In this document: one piece after another, positions 48,281 to 61,563 of the stretch
How the letters are laid out: each line of letters begins with the position of its first letter
Numbering within the stretch: the first letter of the stretch is position 1
Assembly: GCF_030848805.1 (NCBI RefSeq)
Contig: NC_092358.1
Location: forward strand, 23,213,832-23,277,831
Length of the DNA: 64,000 nt
Direction of reading: 5' to 3'
DNA from: Temnothorax longispinosus
Lineage: Eukaryota; Arthropoda; Insecta; Hymenoptera; Formicidae
Notes under the pieces: generated by a model
The model's database searches: none
The model's input: the letters and a program-made list of their open reading frames with translations, nothing else
What the model was told of the DNA's origin: nothing
Position numbers and translations under genes: made by a program

Positions 48281-49030
48281 CCTTCGTCGATCGTTATCAA
48301 TCAATCGCAATTACGTGTGTTCTTACCGTGCTCGGTGCAACGGCAAAAAATAGCGTACGTTACATTTTTACGATGATTACAGGTTACAGAGAAGAAAAAG
48401 CGTAATTCAAGATGACATATATTGAACGTTACGCGGAAGGGGACGTAAGTTATTTATTTAATAAAAAAAAATGAAAGATCCGTTGAGCGCATGTGCACAA
48501 TGTCAGATGCGTTGAAAGACTTGAGAGATATAAAAGTAAAAAGAAGGGAGTGTTGCTACAAAGAGACTTGTGAGAAGATCTAAACGCGCATTGTTGTTTT
48601 ATAAACAAAAGTAACATGGAATTAACGTTTGATCAAATTACGTGCTCCTAAAAAAGATCAGAGAAAATTATTTTTTTTACCAATGTCTTGAATTTCAATA
48701 TATACGTAACATGTGTTATATGAAAGTTTATTTATGTCAAAAAACTTTTATACAATTTAAAATATTATTTGAGTAAACATATCTATTTTCGAATGATATC
48801 TTTTTCTTTCCCAATAATTCATTAGTAACAATAACATACTTCCAATATCCACGTTGCATTAAATATGTGCTACGTTAAGGATCGTCTGATAATTAAAATT
48901 ATAACTAATTATTATATTATATTTCAGGGAGCAATATTTGCATGCGATTTTCTATGTCTTCCTACGATCAATTTCATCAAGTGCACGAGGAAATATAATT
49001 GCCATTGTTATCCGTATCCGGGCCGTAATT

Positions 49031-50246
49031 TCATAATAATTGCATATTATACAATGTCGATACGTATGATGCAAAAGTTTTTACAACTTGTGTACACGAA
49101 AACATATTTTCCATTGTAAGTATGTTGTTAAGTATGTTGAATATATGCATAGTCCTAAAGACCGCTGAATCGTTAGCATTAAAAATTGTGTGCACATTCA
49201 ACTTTGACATTCATTGGATACGTGTTATCCATGAGCAAAATTTTGTATGTATGAGAAATGGATTTTACGCGGTGAATCCTTTCAGAGAAACATCCATCAC
49301 TTTTCCAGCGGTGATCGTCAATCTCTTTTGCGACCTCACAATCACAAGCAGAAGAGTTAGACATCTGGCTGGGCGTCATTTTGTATCTAACTCCTGGACG
49401 GCATCCTAGACGGACTCCTAGACGGCATCTACGATCGACTGAAAAACATCCAGTTGAGTTCTATGAATGTCGAAAGAGGACGAATATTTTTTCTCTCGAA
49501 AAAATTTTGCTTGACATAAATACGTGCATATAGTAGCAATTTGTAAAGTTATGTACTCGCATAATTGCCTCTTAATACAGCAATTTATCAAGAAATAAGA
49601 TCGTTCCACTAAAATACAGTTTAAATGTAACCTTTGTGCTAAGATACTCTCGGCGAAGCTTTAAAGAAACGCTTCTGACATAAAATAAAATTATTTTTGT
49701 TACTGCTCTTTGATTGTTACCGGTAATTTTTAAAAACAACGAGTAAATAATATAAATTGGTTATGCAACAGCAAGCAAAATCATATACAACAATTAAATA
49801 TTATGTAGTTATACGCAAATCTCTCGTTAATTGCTCGTATGTCTCTGTATGGAATTAATTCTTCATATTTTATGTTATTTTTAAAAAATATCAAATTAAT
49901 CTAAACTCGATTTAGAAATGTGCTATGCAAAGTACACAGTTGAATTTAGAAAAGATTTCGTCCACGTCATTTGTTTCGTAACATAAATAAGTAAGCTCAC
50001 CATTGATTGATTAAAAATATCATAAGTTTTAATAGTAGAAGGCTCTCTCTATAAGACATCGTAGAGTGTTGAGGCCATCTGTCAGGTCGTCCGTATATGA
50101 CGAAATATCAACACTGACAAATCTGCATCGTCGTCAGACTGATCCAGAAGACGCGACGAAGGACCGTGCAAGATGAGTCTGGTCAAACGCCGATCACCGA
50201 TCTCGATCGAACTGCCATCGAGGATCATCGAATCGGTTTTTGGATC
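49031..50246 (-). pseudogene. Odorant receptor pseudogene OR17 (array partner, copy 4)
   Basis: Exon 6 relic at about 49081-49031, exon 5 relic at about 49442-49273, exon 4 fragment near 49625-49680 and exon 1 at about 50246-50001. The start codon is lost (the MDPKTD of its sister loci reads SDPKTD after an altered base order), and exon 1 carries the same shortening as OR15. Exons 2-3 are missing. The upstream octamer has also decayed (TTTTTGCAGG near 50894), unlike in the other copies. Confidence 0.82.
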
Positions 50247-51329
50247 ACTTTTCGAAGTTCTGACTTCGAAAGGTACTTCCGACCGAGACGCCCCCTTACA
50301 TCGGTACCACCGTGAAACTTTGATATTTCGTCGAAAATTCAACCGTGTACTTCGTATAGCGATGTTAAACACATAGATGAACACGGGGGATGAACGCGGA
50401 TGAACACGGAAGAGCTTTCCCACGATATCGATGTGACCCAACAGAAAGTACCGACATGGAATTCTCATCACGATGGAAAAATTGATGAATAAGAACGGTT
50501 GTAACAGTCAAATAAGTGTTGGTAGATGACGAAGAAAAGAAAGAGCGAGCACGAACAGCAGAGAATGCATTGTCTTCGTAATTACCTCGAACCTTAAAAT
50601 TTTAAGAACCAAATGCCGATCATGCAGGCGCCCGGTCCGCGAGACCCTCAGAAAAGTAAACCCTCGTGCGTAACAATGGTCGGTTAGTTCAAAGCACTTT
50701 AAAATGGTATAACGTGGAGAATGACATGCGAACGAAACTTAATATAGCGAGGACAATGAAAGTACGTTCGGATCGAACGTCTATAACGAGGGAAAAATGA
50801 ATAATTATTCACAGCAGATATACCCCTGTTAGAGTAAGCGAGTAAGTACATGAACGACAATGAGTGAATAGCATGAAAAACATGAATCTGAAGTTTTTGC
50901 AGGTAAAGTATGTTTTATAGAAATTTTGTATATTCATGATTTTTTGAATTAGAAAATATATGAACGTCTGAAATTATTTAACAAATTTGAACTTTAATGA
51001 CATCGTCGATACGAAGTGAGAGAGAATGTGCATAATCTAAAAGAGAAAATAAATATTATTCAAGAGGTATTTTTTATACATTTTTAAAGATCAAAAACTT
51101 TTTTTGTAAAATTTACTACAATTTCTCTTTAAAAAAAATGTATTGTTATTTATTTATTTCTATATATTTTCTTATAAAGTATATTCTCTTGTTCGTATAT
51201 CTAAAACTGTTTTCGGTCCAATTATGTAATGCTACTTTGTGTTATGCTACACTTGCTACAGTCCAATATGTCGCTAATCACGGTAGATGCGCTTGGCACT
51301 TAAGTATAATTGTAATCCACTAATCTGGT

Positions 51330-53976
51330 TTAATACATCGCGTGCAGCACCGACATGTATGAAGCGGATGCTTTCATCACCTAGCGGATATAAAACAATA
51401 AATTTTACTCACGTAACAGACCGCGTATATCATTTTCTACTTTGTCTTAAAAGGTTTTAGGCCACCTTGAAACTTTCAAAAAATGAAATTTATTTTTTTT
51501 TTTACTTAAAACATTCTTTAGGATATCAAAATTAATGTGCAATTGGTCCTAATGCGAAAAAAATTTGTTTGTATTCAAAAAATATTGTTACATAAAACTT
51601 CAAATACGTTTTTTTCAAAATGCATTTTTCAAATTAACGAGCAGTAGAACTCGAACAATTTTTTACCAATTTACTTAAAATTATAATAGCATCTTTAAAA
51701 CTAAATTATCTAAAGAAATACATATAGATTTTACGATTTATTAACAATTTTTAGAATTATAGAGAATTTTATACAGAATTTTTTACCTAAGAATGAAATA
51801 TTTTCATTCAAATGGTCACCATTTCTTCAAAAATCTATATTTTGAAAAATCCATATGTACTTCTCTAGCAAATTTTATGTAAATAATGAAAATTTTTTTT
51901 GTTTTGCCTTACGATCAAATGGTGACCACTTCTACTGCTCGCCGCAAAATGGGGGAAAAAATATTAACTTTAAAAAAATTTTTTATATATTTCGAAATAT
52001 GTATAATAAAGTGTATACATTGGATTTTGCAGTTACACACACACTTTATTGTTTCTTCAAAATAATTCTTAACAATGACGCGATTTTTTAAGATGGCCGA
52101 ACCCCTTAAGAAATATTAAACACATTTTGACGTTTTATATATCTTATAGTATAATGTATATTCGCAAGACAAGATTCTTACACTCGTAAATCCTACTAGA
52201 GAGAGGTCCATGATGTTTCCAGCAGTGATCGTCAATCTCTTCTGCGATCTTAATATCACAAATAATAGTATCCGACACTCGGCAGGTGGCATGTTATACC
52301 AAAGCGCCTCGTAGACTGCATCGCCAATCGATTTGCTCTGAAAAAGAAAAGAAAACAGTAACAGCACAAACAAGAAAAGAAAGTCTATCAATTTATCTGA
52401 ATTCAATTTCAAGTCCGATTTAGTGACATTGTCTAAGAGTTTTTGAACTTTTAAGGAACACAAGAGTCGTCAAGTACGTATAAGATGTATATTAAATTGA
52501 TCATGTTTGATAAGTTGTTCTGCAGAAGAAGCAAAAAGTTTGAAAATTGATTGATTAGTGGCTTCAAAGAATGAAAAAAAATATTACACATATAAGATAA
52601 AATATTGTGCGAACCTTGGCGCTGAGATATTCTCCAGCGAAACAAAAGATAAAAGATTCCACCATTACGGAGACGTAAAATATAGCGGATTTCAATATTA
52701 CTATGGCAGCGCCTTCTTTAGTGAGAGACTATAAGAAAATAGCAGATTGGGATTCGAAAGATATTTAATACATTTTTACTATATAATTATAAAACAATGC
52801 TATAATTATACTTTATTAATTAGCGATCCAACTTACGCCTATAATGGTGATGCCGATGCAACACATGACCACGGTATTCGACAGGAACTGCATCAGGGCG
52901 ATCTCGGAATAGAGCTCTTCAATATTGTCCGAGAGCATTATTATTCTTTGGTGTCGACTAATCAGAACCCTGACACTTGCGACGATTGAATAGCGCTGTG
53001 AAGTTCCGTCGCCGCAAATTGTCAGTAATTCCCGACGAAGAATATCGATCTGTCCGCTCACGTGAAGTACCTAAACGTGACTATTAATAGATTCCACAAA
53101 ATAAACTTCCAATTATCAGCAAAAGTTCTTTTCAAAGATATCCAAATTCTAGATGCGGATTTAGAAAAAGACAAAAATTGTTGGTCTTAATTAGTTTTTA
53201 TCAGCGCTCGCAAAGGAATATCACGGACAAAAAAATAAAGCTAATAAATCTCAAAAAGCCATTTGTCATTTATATGATCGGTGGAACTCACCAACGTGAT
53301 GATCAAGCAATTTACGATAGCGACCAAAGAGGCGATCGACAATACATGAAGAACCTGACCGACCGCTAAAAGTTCGAAGAGGGGAGACGCTTCAACTGCG
53401 AAGGGAAATTCCATCTTTATAGGTAACACTTTCGAACTAATGTTAAGATCCTCCTTAAAGTCGGCCGAGCGACGCAGAAGACTGGTCATGGTGTAGCAAA
53501 TTACGGACGTAACGTTAATGCCGATCAACACATTCGAGCAACGACGCGACAGGTTGGCATTACTCTCCATGATGCACCATACCGATTTGTCGCAAATATG
53601 AACGTTGCTCCAATCTTCTTCCATCGTTAGCAAGATATCATGAAATATCCTGTAGAAAATTCCTCGCGTATTTTGCATCAGAACCGTCGTTCCTGTCATT
53701 TATATCGAAGGACTGTCCCTACCTGCGGTTCGACCAAAGAGAGATCAGCTTCAGAAAGCCGAGACTATAAGCCAACGTGATACTAAGCGCATCGATGAGA
53801 TCCGATATGTTGTTGATGTCGAAGTGACCGAAAATGTACACGTACTGAAAATACAGCGCGAACACCAAGCTCGTCACATACGAGACCCAAGTGACGGTTC
53901 CATACGGCAAACCGGGCCAGATTCCGACAAAGCGGAGGCCGATCTCGACGGAAGTGCTGATGGAAGTTGCGCGCAT
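51330..53976 (-). CDS. Odorant receptor OR18 (7tm_6), complete, 388 aa, array copy 5
   Basis: Exons: 53976-53723, 53649-53292, 53070-52837, 52728-52615, 52337-52182, 51380-51330, all open. It is the most diverged of the five array copies: GTVTWVSYVTSLVFALYF and ITLAYSLGFLK in exon 1, DKSVWCIMESNANLS and LRRSADFKED in exon 2, SLTKEGAAIVILKS in exon 4, and stop TAA instead of TAG. The only Met in frame is at MRATSIST, which fixes the start for the whole group. A piggyBac-like MITE expands intron 5. Confidence 0.93.
51447..52109. mobile_element. piggyBac-like MITE, 655 bases, flanked by TTAA, in intron 5 of OR18
   Basis: Element 51451-52105 lies between TTAA copies at 51447-51450 and 52106-52109. 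Ends read AAGGTTTTAGGCCACCTTGA and, inward from the right, GGGGTTCGGCCATCTTAAAA, imperfect inverted repeats. The site is empty in the sister introns. It differs in sequence from the MITE at 38408, so two separate families or subfamilies used the same array. Confidence 0.8.
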
Positions 53977-54109
53977 TATCTCGCATGGGATCGGATCACC
54001 ACCGCGACGTTTCCCTCGTCAAAGGCAAAACGATTATCGTGCGAGCGTATATGCTACTTGGAAATTGAGCATTGAGCTTCGACGAGCTATAACTCCGGTC
54101 GCAGTGCGA

Positions 54110-54126
54110 GGCAACAATGCGTTGCC
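54110..54126. promoter_or_regulatory. Conserved palindrome upstream of OR18
   Basis: Identical 17-base palindrome, 134 bases from the start. OR18 is the most diverged copy, so full identity of the site here is notable. Confidence 0.4.
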
Positions 54127-54856
54127 CCTTCGTCGATCGTTATCAATCAATCGCAATTACGTGTGTTCTTGCCGTGCCTGATGCGACGGCAAAAAAAGAA
54201 GCGTACATTACATTTTCACGATGATTACAGGTTGCGGAGGAGAAAGGACATAATTCGAGACGACGTATATTGAGCGTTACGAGGAAAGGGAAGTAAGATA
54301 TTCGTTAATAAAAAAAAAAAAGAAATAAAAGATCCGTTGAGCGCATGTGCACAATGTCAGATGCGTTGAAAGACTTGAGAAGCATAGAGGCAAAGAAAAG
54401 GGAGTGTTGCTACAAAGAGACTTGTGAGAAGATCTAAACGCGCATTGTTGTTTTCTAAACGAAAATAACATGGAATTATCGTTCGTTCACACACATGCTC
54501 CTTAGTAAAATCAGAAAAAGATTATTTATTATATCAATGTTATGAATTTCACTGTACGTAACATGCGTTACGAAAATTTATTAATTAAAAAAGAATATAT
54601 ACAACTTGAAATATTAATTGAATAAATATCTCATTTTTTAGTAAAATTAATTTTTTTTCAATAATTTGTTAGCGTTAATGCGCTTCCAATGTTACGTTAT
54701 ATTAAATAAACACATATTTATGTTATCCTAAGGATTGTGTGATTACAATTACAACTAATTAATTAATACATTTCAGGGAACAATCTTTGTGTACAATTTC
54801 AATGTCAACAAGTAGACGAGCAAATAAAGTCGCCATTGATATACGGGTCGTAATTT

Positions 54857-56014
54857 CTTAATAATTTTATGCAACATGGATATGTACGAAGCAGAATTTT
54901 TTATGATTTGTATACGGAAAGACACTTTTCATTGTAAGTATTATTATATCGGATATGTGCATAGCGCCGAAGGTCGTTTACTTTATAAATTGTGTGCACA
55001 GTCAGCTTTGATATTCATTCGAGACGCGTTTAATATCCATGAGCAATATTTTGTATGTATGAGAATGGATCTTACGCCGGTGAATCCCTTCAGAGAAAGA
55101 TCCATCACTCTTCCGGCGGCGATCGTCAATCTCTTTTGCGACCTCACAATTACGAGCAGAAGAGTTCGACACTGGCTGGGCATCATATTGTACCAAACGG
55201 ACTCGTAGACGGCGCGGCGGCGTCTTGCGATCGATTTACACTGAAAAACAACCAGTTGAGTTAATTCTACGAATGTCGAACAAGAGTGAATATTTTTTTT
55301 CTCGAAAAAATGTCGTTTGATGTATATACGTTCATATAGCAGCAATTTGTTAAGTTAAATGCTCGCAGAATTGGCTATTAACACAGCAATTTATCAAGAA
55401 ATAAGATCGTTCCGATAAAATACAGTTTAAATGTAATAACCTTCGTGCTAAAATAAAGCAAACAAGAAACGCTTCCGACATAGAACACATGGTTTTCGTT
55501 AATAATGCACTTTGATTGTTACCGGTAGTTTGTAAAGACAATGAGTGAATAATATAAATTGGTTATGCAACAGCATGTGATCCGCGTATACACTAACGTA
55601 GAAACTTAGAAAATGATTTTAAATACTATAACGCAAAGACGCTGATTAATACTCGTAATGACAATGTAATGACTAGAGAATTTATCGTTGCGATCAAGAA
55701 AGAGAAAGACAATTTGTAGAGAATCTGGGCTACTGCTATGGTCTCAAAGATGGGGATTCATTAACCTCGAACAGTAATTCCATTTTGAGGGAAGATCGAA
55801 TTTGGTCCCACGTGGATCATCTTTACCCCTTCGCGGAGCGTCGAATGAGACCTCCGAGAACGTAGAAGACAAGTCAAGGTGCTGATGAACATTAAAATGT
55901 TAAAGCACCGGCAGCGTCTAGAGATTAACGTTAAATTTATTATCAGATATATACGTGAACTAGCAGTAGTGATGTATTCTCTTCAATCGTTCATCTAAAA
56001 TCTCGTGAAATACT
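54857..56014 (-). pseudogene. Odorant receptor pseudogene OR19, exons 2, 4, 5 and 6 relics
   Basis: Exon 6 (54907-54857) reads IIKNSASYISMLHKIIK: its acceptor AG and its stop are both lost. Exon 5 (55240-55076) is still open at 165 bases, three codons longer than normal, with an Arg run after KSIA. An exon 4 fragment lies near 55441-55500. Exon 2 (56014-55662) starts RVFHEILDERL and ends SFLIATINSLVITL, with several stops and frameshifts between, and its donor is lost. No exon 1 or exon 3 is recognised. It is related to OR11/15/17 in exon 5 but keeps exon 2, which they have lost. Confidence 0.82.
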
Positions 56015-58390
56015 CTACGCAAAATATCACAAAAGTATCTGCTATAGTGCGAGAGACACATGCGCAATGTAAACAACACGCGAAAATATAAAAGGTGTCT
56101 AAACGGAAAGTCCGGAGAACACTTTATGCGAACGTCTTTACGACACCTTTTACATTTACGAGCTGTTACGAGGAGGAATTTTTATAGGTTGAATAAATGT
56201 CAGATTTGAAATATGAAAGAACTTATACAAACGTTGTAGAAAAGATGAATATTTTACGGCGAGTAAGTGCCTTTGTCGCCAAAACATTAAAAAAAAATAA
56301 AAAACAGGCCTGTGAGAAGAAATTGTAATGATATTCTGTTTCTGCTTTATTTATAATAATTAATTAATTTTATGATATAATATAAGGATAATGAAACATT
56401 TTGTCGCGCGATATTGTTAGGTCAAAAAAAGACATGGATGTACTTTCCCGAATTACCCCTTTTAACCGCGTTTAGCGATTCAATCAAAAAAATCACGATT
56501 GTTATGCGTGTTATAGTCATCTCGCAAGATTATAATAACTTCTGCAATGACTGGCTTTTTTAAATCTCCCGATATGAGCGAACGATACATATTATGCGTG
56601 AAACTTGTACGTCGATTGATCTATTGTACGTCGCGTGATGACGATAAGAGAACTGACCGATCGCAGAGGGGACGACGAAAGTGCAACCATCAATCAATCG
56701 TAATTACACCTTGAACGGCTCAAGCACTGGCTGTTCAAAGATTGTAACTTCGGGGGCAACGAGCGATCAACAGGCTACCCTTCGCTGTCGAGCGAGGTAG
56801 CAAATTTTCTTTAAAAATGTATATCTTTCTTCGAATATATGCTCGTATCTATAATAGTCGTATTACCTGTAATATCGTGCCGAGAAGAAACAATGGAAAT
56901 CGACAAAGAATAAATGTAAGAAAACTTCGGAGGAAAAATAGAAAGAAGAAACATAATACGCAGACTGACTGAAGAATTTAACAATAGAAATGCGCAGGAC
57001 TTTAAAAGTGTGAATTGTTTTGCTGAGTATCATCGTGATATCTTTGTTATATATATATATAGGTAATATAAATTGAAAGTAAAGATATTTTTATTTGTAT
57101 TAAAAGTAACTTTAATTGATGTAATATAAAAACTTTAAAAACGATATTAAATATAATACTTTTACATGTTAACAAAGTTTAATAGACGGAGTAGTCTTTT
57201 ATAACAAATTTTCTAAAAAAGATATAAGACTTTTTTGAATTAATATCTAATATAATAATAATATAATCTAATATAATAGTATATTTTCAATCATATTGCA
57301 TTTACATTTTTCTAGCGTATAAAACAAATATAAACTTCAAAGAGAATTTCTAATCTAATAGGAAGTTGTCATGACGTGTTATTGCATTTCTCCATCAAAT
57401 TTGGGAAACGTATAGCAGTGCAGTATTGTGAATGACACATTGATGCTCAACATAGCACACGTAAATGCCGATCGGCATTACTTCACTTGTGCCAATCGTC
57501 CTCCATTGTCATCAAAATTTTGCAAAACCCGCCACTATTTGTGACTTTAATTGGCCAGATATTTCAACACCAATATGCAGAAAAATCTAATTACACTGAA
57601 ACATTTGTTGGCTTACTGTCAAACAATATAAGGTTCATTTTGAGCGGTAAACTCACGGCATTCACGGTTATCATTCCGACGGTTACCAAATTGAAACTCA
57701 TTGTTAAGAGACGTGCGAATGGGCAACTCAAAATTACGTTAACAACACCCTGATACACGAGAGTACGAAGATCGGTATCGCACATCCATATTACGAGTTA
57801 ATCTGCATAATACACTGAAATTACCTAGCAATCCAAACGATCAATATGCTATATCCCTCGAGCACCAATCAATCAATCCCAATTATGTGCTGCATGGTCT
57901 CACAGTAATTCGCGAAATAGCTTATTACCCGTGTGGATGTTCTGTACCAAAATGATGTACCGGATCATAAACTACAACGGAATTTGGAAGCAGAGAGAGA
58001 CTTAAATCAATGGAACGTATGATAGAAATCTCATTATAACTACGTGCAGTATATCTACATAAAATATATCTGCAAATTATTCAATAAGAATTTAAAAAAT
58101 TTAGCAGATCAATTCAGTATGAAACTATATATGTATAAGAATAAATTTAAATATATAGCAAAATAAGAAGTGCAATTATTCGCATTTATATTACATTATT
58201 TGAAACAGCACAATCTACAAATTTTCAAAAGTTACTTTAAAACAATATAAATATTTAAATAACAATTATATTAATTTATTAACAATTTAATGATTAATCT
58301 CTTTAAATATTCAACAGTTTCTAAAATATCTTCTTTTACACTAATTTAATTATAATTCTCACAAATTACTATTGCATTTTTGTTGGTATA
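56015..58390. other. Gene-poor spacer between OR19 and OR20
   Basis: No intact exon is found. Words like those upstream of the OR10 group (CATCAATCAATCGTAATTAC near 56686 and CAATCAATCAATCCCAATTA near 57871) suggest relic promoters. On the minus strand near 57525-57495 KILMTMEDDWHK resembles the start of a receptor exon 2, followed at once by a stop. A plus-strand open frame at 57487-57753 encodes 88 residues with no family I recognise. Likely one more lost receptor stood here. Confidence 0.35.
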
Positions 58391-60558
58391 TCAATACATC
58401 GCATGCAAGACAGATACATATGACACCGATGTCTTCATGATCTAAACAAATAAGAGTTAACAAATTAATTTTAGTCTATATATATGTTAAGATAAAACAA
58501 CAGATTGTAACGGACACTAAAATCAATTGTAAGCATGATAAAGTTTTTATTTAATAATTATTCATCAAGAATGTTGCGAAAGATTACATTCGTTAAAGCT
58601 TCGAATGACATATCCATCATTTTTCCTGCGGTGATCGACAGTCGTCTTTGGGACCTCATTATCATAAATGATATAATTTTACACTGATTTGGCGGCATAT
58701 TGTACCACAACGATTCGTATGCTGCATCAGCGATCGATTTACTCTAAAAATAATGTAAATTATATGTCAAAAATAGCAGGGCAGTATTTTTTCTGTCGAT
58801 CCAAACAATTCTTTTATCTGAAAGAAGAGCCTTTTTCTAGTCTACCATATTCTAGTCTACTATTATTAAAAGAAAAAATAAAATAAAATGATATATCATA
58901 TTATATAATATAGAGAAAAACACTTTTTAAATCTTTAATATTATAATTACTCGCAATATATTATATTTACTAACCTTAAGACTAAGATATTCCCCCGCAA
59001 AGCAAATGATAAATGCTTCTATTATTACGGCAAAGTAAGCCAAAGTGGCTTTCACAAACACGAAGACATCGGTTTCATTATGAACGGACTGTTTCAACGC
59101 ACAATAAAAAAAAATGTATAACTTATAATATTGATCATAATGCATTTTTATAATAATAAAATACTCACAATTATAATGATGAATCCTAGGCAGCAAATGA
59201 CTAAAGTATTCCAAATAACTTGCATCAATGCAATAAAGGAGAAAAGTGTCTCGATGTTTTCGGAAAATGCGTAGACTTTATTGTGCTTTTCGATCAGCAT
59301 TCCTAATATAAATGCGGAAGATCGATAAGGAAAAGCATTCACAGAAATATTTCTGAACTCTTGACATATTATATCAATTTGCCCGCTTACGTGAAGCACC
59401 TAAAATGTACTCAAGCTGCTGCAAAGATTCCAAGTATTATGTACAAAAAAATATTTTTACTGCACAAAAATTACGTTTAGAAGAAAAGAATTTTTTACTT
59501 TTTATTATTATATAATATAAATATATATTTAATTAACCAACCATATCTTTTCAAAAGTGATATCAATTTTTATGTCTCTAAATGAAATATAGGTATAGTA
59601 AGGTTGCACTTTTGTATATAAGAAAATTTCGCAAATAACATAAAATAAAATTTTTATGCTTCTTCGGTGTAACATCTTCTCGCATCACAAACCCTCTTGT
59701 TAAACATCTTTGATAAAATTAAAAAAGCAAATTTAAAATTCAAGACTTACCAAAGTAAAAATTAATCCGTTTAGAACCGCGACTGTAAACGAGATTAATA
59801 TTACATGTAAAAATAGAGTTACGACCAATAGCTCAAAAATCGGCGATTGCTCAGTTTCGAAGGGAAGTAACATCTTGATAGGAAGCTGCCGCAAGGTATT
59901 ATTGTAATCTTTGGTCGAATATACAAAACGAATTACGTAATCGCCCAAAACGTAAAGTACAGCAGCAACTCCGTTAAAGCTCAGCATAGCGTTAGAATAA
60001 AAATGAGATACACTGGCGTTAATTGTCATCATACTCAAATGCTGATCGATGTTGATGCACTCGCGCCAGTCGTTATCCATAAGGGCCAGGATTTTATGAA
60101 AAACTCTACAATATGTTAATTCAATTTGTAAATATAACCATTACTTTTTTTCACACGAAACCGATACACCTACTGATAATTTAAGTGTATTAATTAATAT
60201 TTCAGTTAAAAAATCTAGATCAACATTTTCACAAAAATCTGGTTACTTGCGAGAGCGATTTAACGTGAAGTTAACATTGCACACGCGATGCGGTATCTTA
60301 CCGGCGATGTATCCATAGACTGGCCAATTTGAGAAACGTCAAACTGTAATCTAAAGTCAAGGACAAGCCATCGACAAGATTCGAGAGCTCGGTGATTTTG
60401 AAATGCTCAAGTATGTACAGATACTGAAAGTATTGTATGACTAGTATACTCGACATAAAAATCAGCCAGTAAACGGTGGAATGCGACACACCCGGCCACA
60501 CACCGAGCAACCGAAGGCCGATTTTCAGCGCCGGACTGACGGTACTCCTGGCTATCAT
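58391..60558 (-). CDS. Odorant receptor OR20 (7tm_6), complete six-exon gene, 387 aa
   Basis: Exons: 60558-60302, 60105-59751, 59399-59169, 59088-58975, 58743-58588, 58441-58391, all open and in phase. Start MIARSTVSPALKIG. Motifs are GVWPGVSHSTVYW (exon 1), KMLLPFET (exon 2), HVSGQIDII (exon 3), EAFIICFAGEYLSLK (exon 4), RSQRRLSITAGK (exon 5) and IMKTSVSYVSVLHAMY-stop (exon 6). Exon 5 uses the donor AAT|GTAATC, weaker than the GTAAGN of most copies. With OR21 it forms a separate subclade marked by DNDWxEC at the start of exon 2 and LRQLPIK before the conserved PF motif. Confidence 0.93.
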
Positions 60559-61563
60559 TCGTTAATAATTTGGAAAACGCGGTATGGATATAAAGATCAG
60601 CACATTTGTTTATTGTGACCATGAGAGAAAGCTGATAGGGAACTAACAGTTTTTCCAAGTACACCCCCATGCGCGCGCGGTACATCCCCACTCACGTAAG
60701 TACGGATCAATCGCTATTATACATTGTACAGTATAACAGCAAGCAATTCGAGATAGAATGATCTTATACGAACATTCTATGTTCTTTTAATGGTCTCATA
60801 ATTCATAATGCGTATCTTTACCATGAAGGAACAAAAAATTATACATTGAATCATCTCTTCTCACTGACAATGCCATGTTGTCGATAAAAAAAAACGAATA
60901 TGCATGCACTATTTTCTAGATATCGCGATAATCGTTACGCGTAAGGCAGTTTGAAAGTTCATAATTATGTCTTGGGCATTCTAGGAAACGGAAATGAATT
61001 GTATTCATGGCATCAATCATAAGCTTTTAAGAGGACAAGAAAGGAAGAAGCATTATATATCCCTCTGGCGTAATGATGAGTAATTTCTTTTAATAAGGTA
61101 AATATTGAATTTTTGCAGAATACAGTTGCAAGGGAAGTAAAGAAATAGAAATCAACTGGACGTATTACAGAAACTTAGTTACATAACACAAGTAACAAGA
61201 TATGCAAACATAAATTGCATATATACTCAGATCTCTGGATAAAGTCTTGATATTCGATATAGTCAACGCAATGAAAAATTACACTTCTCTATTTCTCTTC
61301 CTTTCTCTCTCTTCTTTTTCGGTAAAAGTATATTTTTATATATAATTATAATATAGATTAAAAATAAGCAAAAGAAAAATATAAATATTCAAATTAAAAT
61401 TAAATGTAATTCTTCTTATGTAATCTATAAATCTTATGTTAAAACAATAATTTAAGATTATTAATTTGTCGAAAACAGTTTAATTATCAACAACAGTTAT
61501 TCTACATTAAGATTTTATACTAATAATAACATTGTGATTTCAACAAATTACTATTTATTAATA
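60559..61563. other. Spacer between OR20 and OR21
   Basis: One kilobase without any exon, RNA gene or clear repeat. It should contain the OR20 promoter; I see neither of the two palindromes found upstream of the other groups. Confidence 0.45.

Larger units (their letters stand above)
28357..56014. repeat. Five-unit tandem array of a 5.4-kb two-receptor segment
   Basis: The order 'OR9-type exon 1 plus upstream spacer, then an OR10-type gene' recurs. Exon 1 of the first partner starts at 28634, 34114, 39394, 44812 and about 50246; the second partner starts at 31708, 37581, 42442, 48138 and 53976. Spacers, introns and flanks align throughout. Differences are mainly mobile-element insertions (in units 2, 3, 4 and 5) and one large deletion after OR12. 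OR19 follows the last unit and is more diverged. Confidence 0.85.

Noticed and set aside
57487..57753. Plus-strand open frame of 88 residues, the longest without overlap to a receptor gene
   Set aside because: No recognisable domain, no splice context that fits the family, and the opposite strand next to it shows an exon 2-like start (MEDDW). It may be chance or part of a relic, so I did not call a gene.
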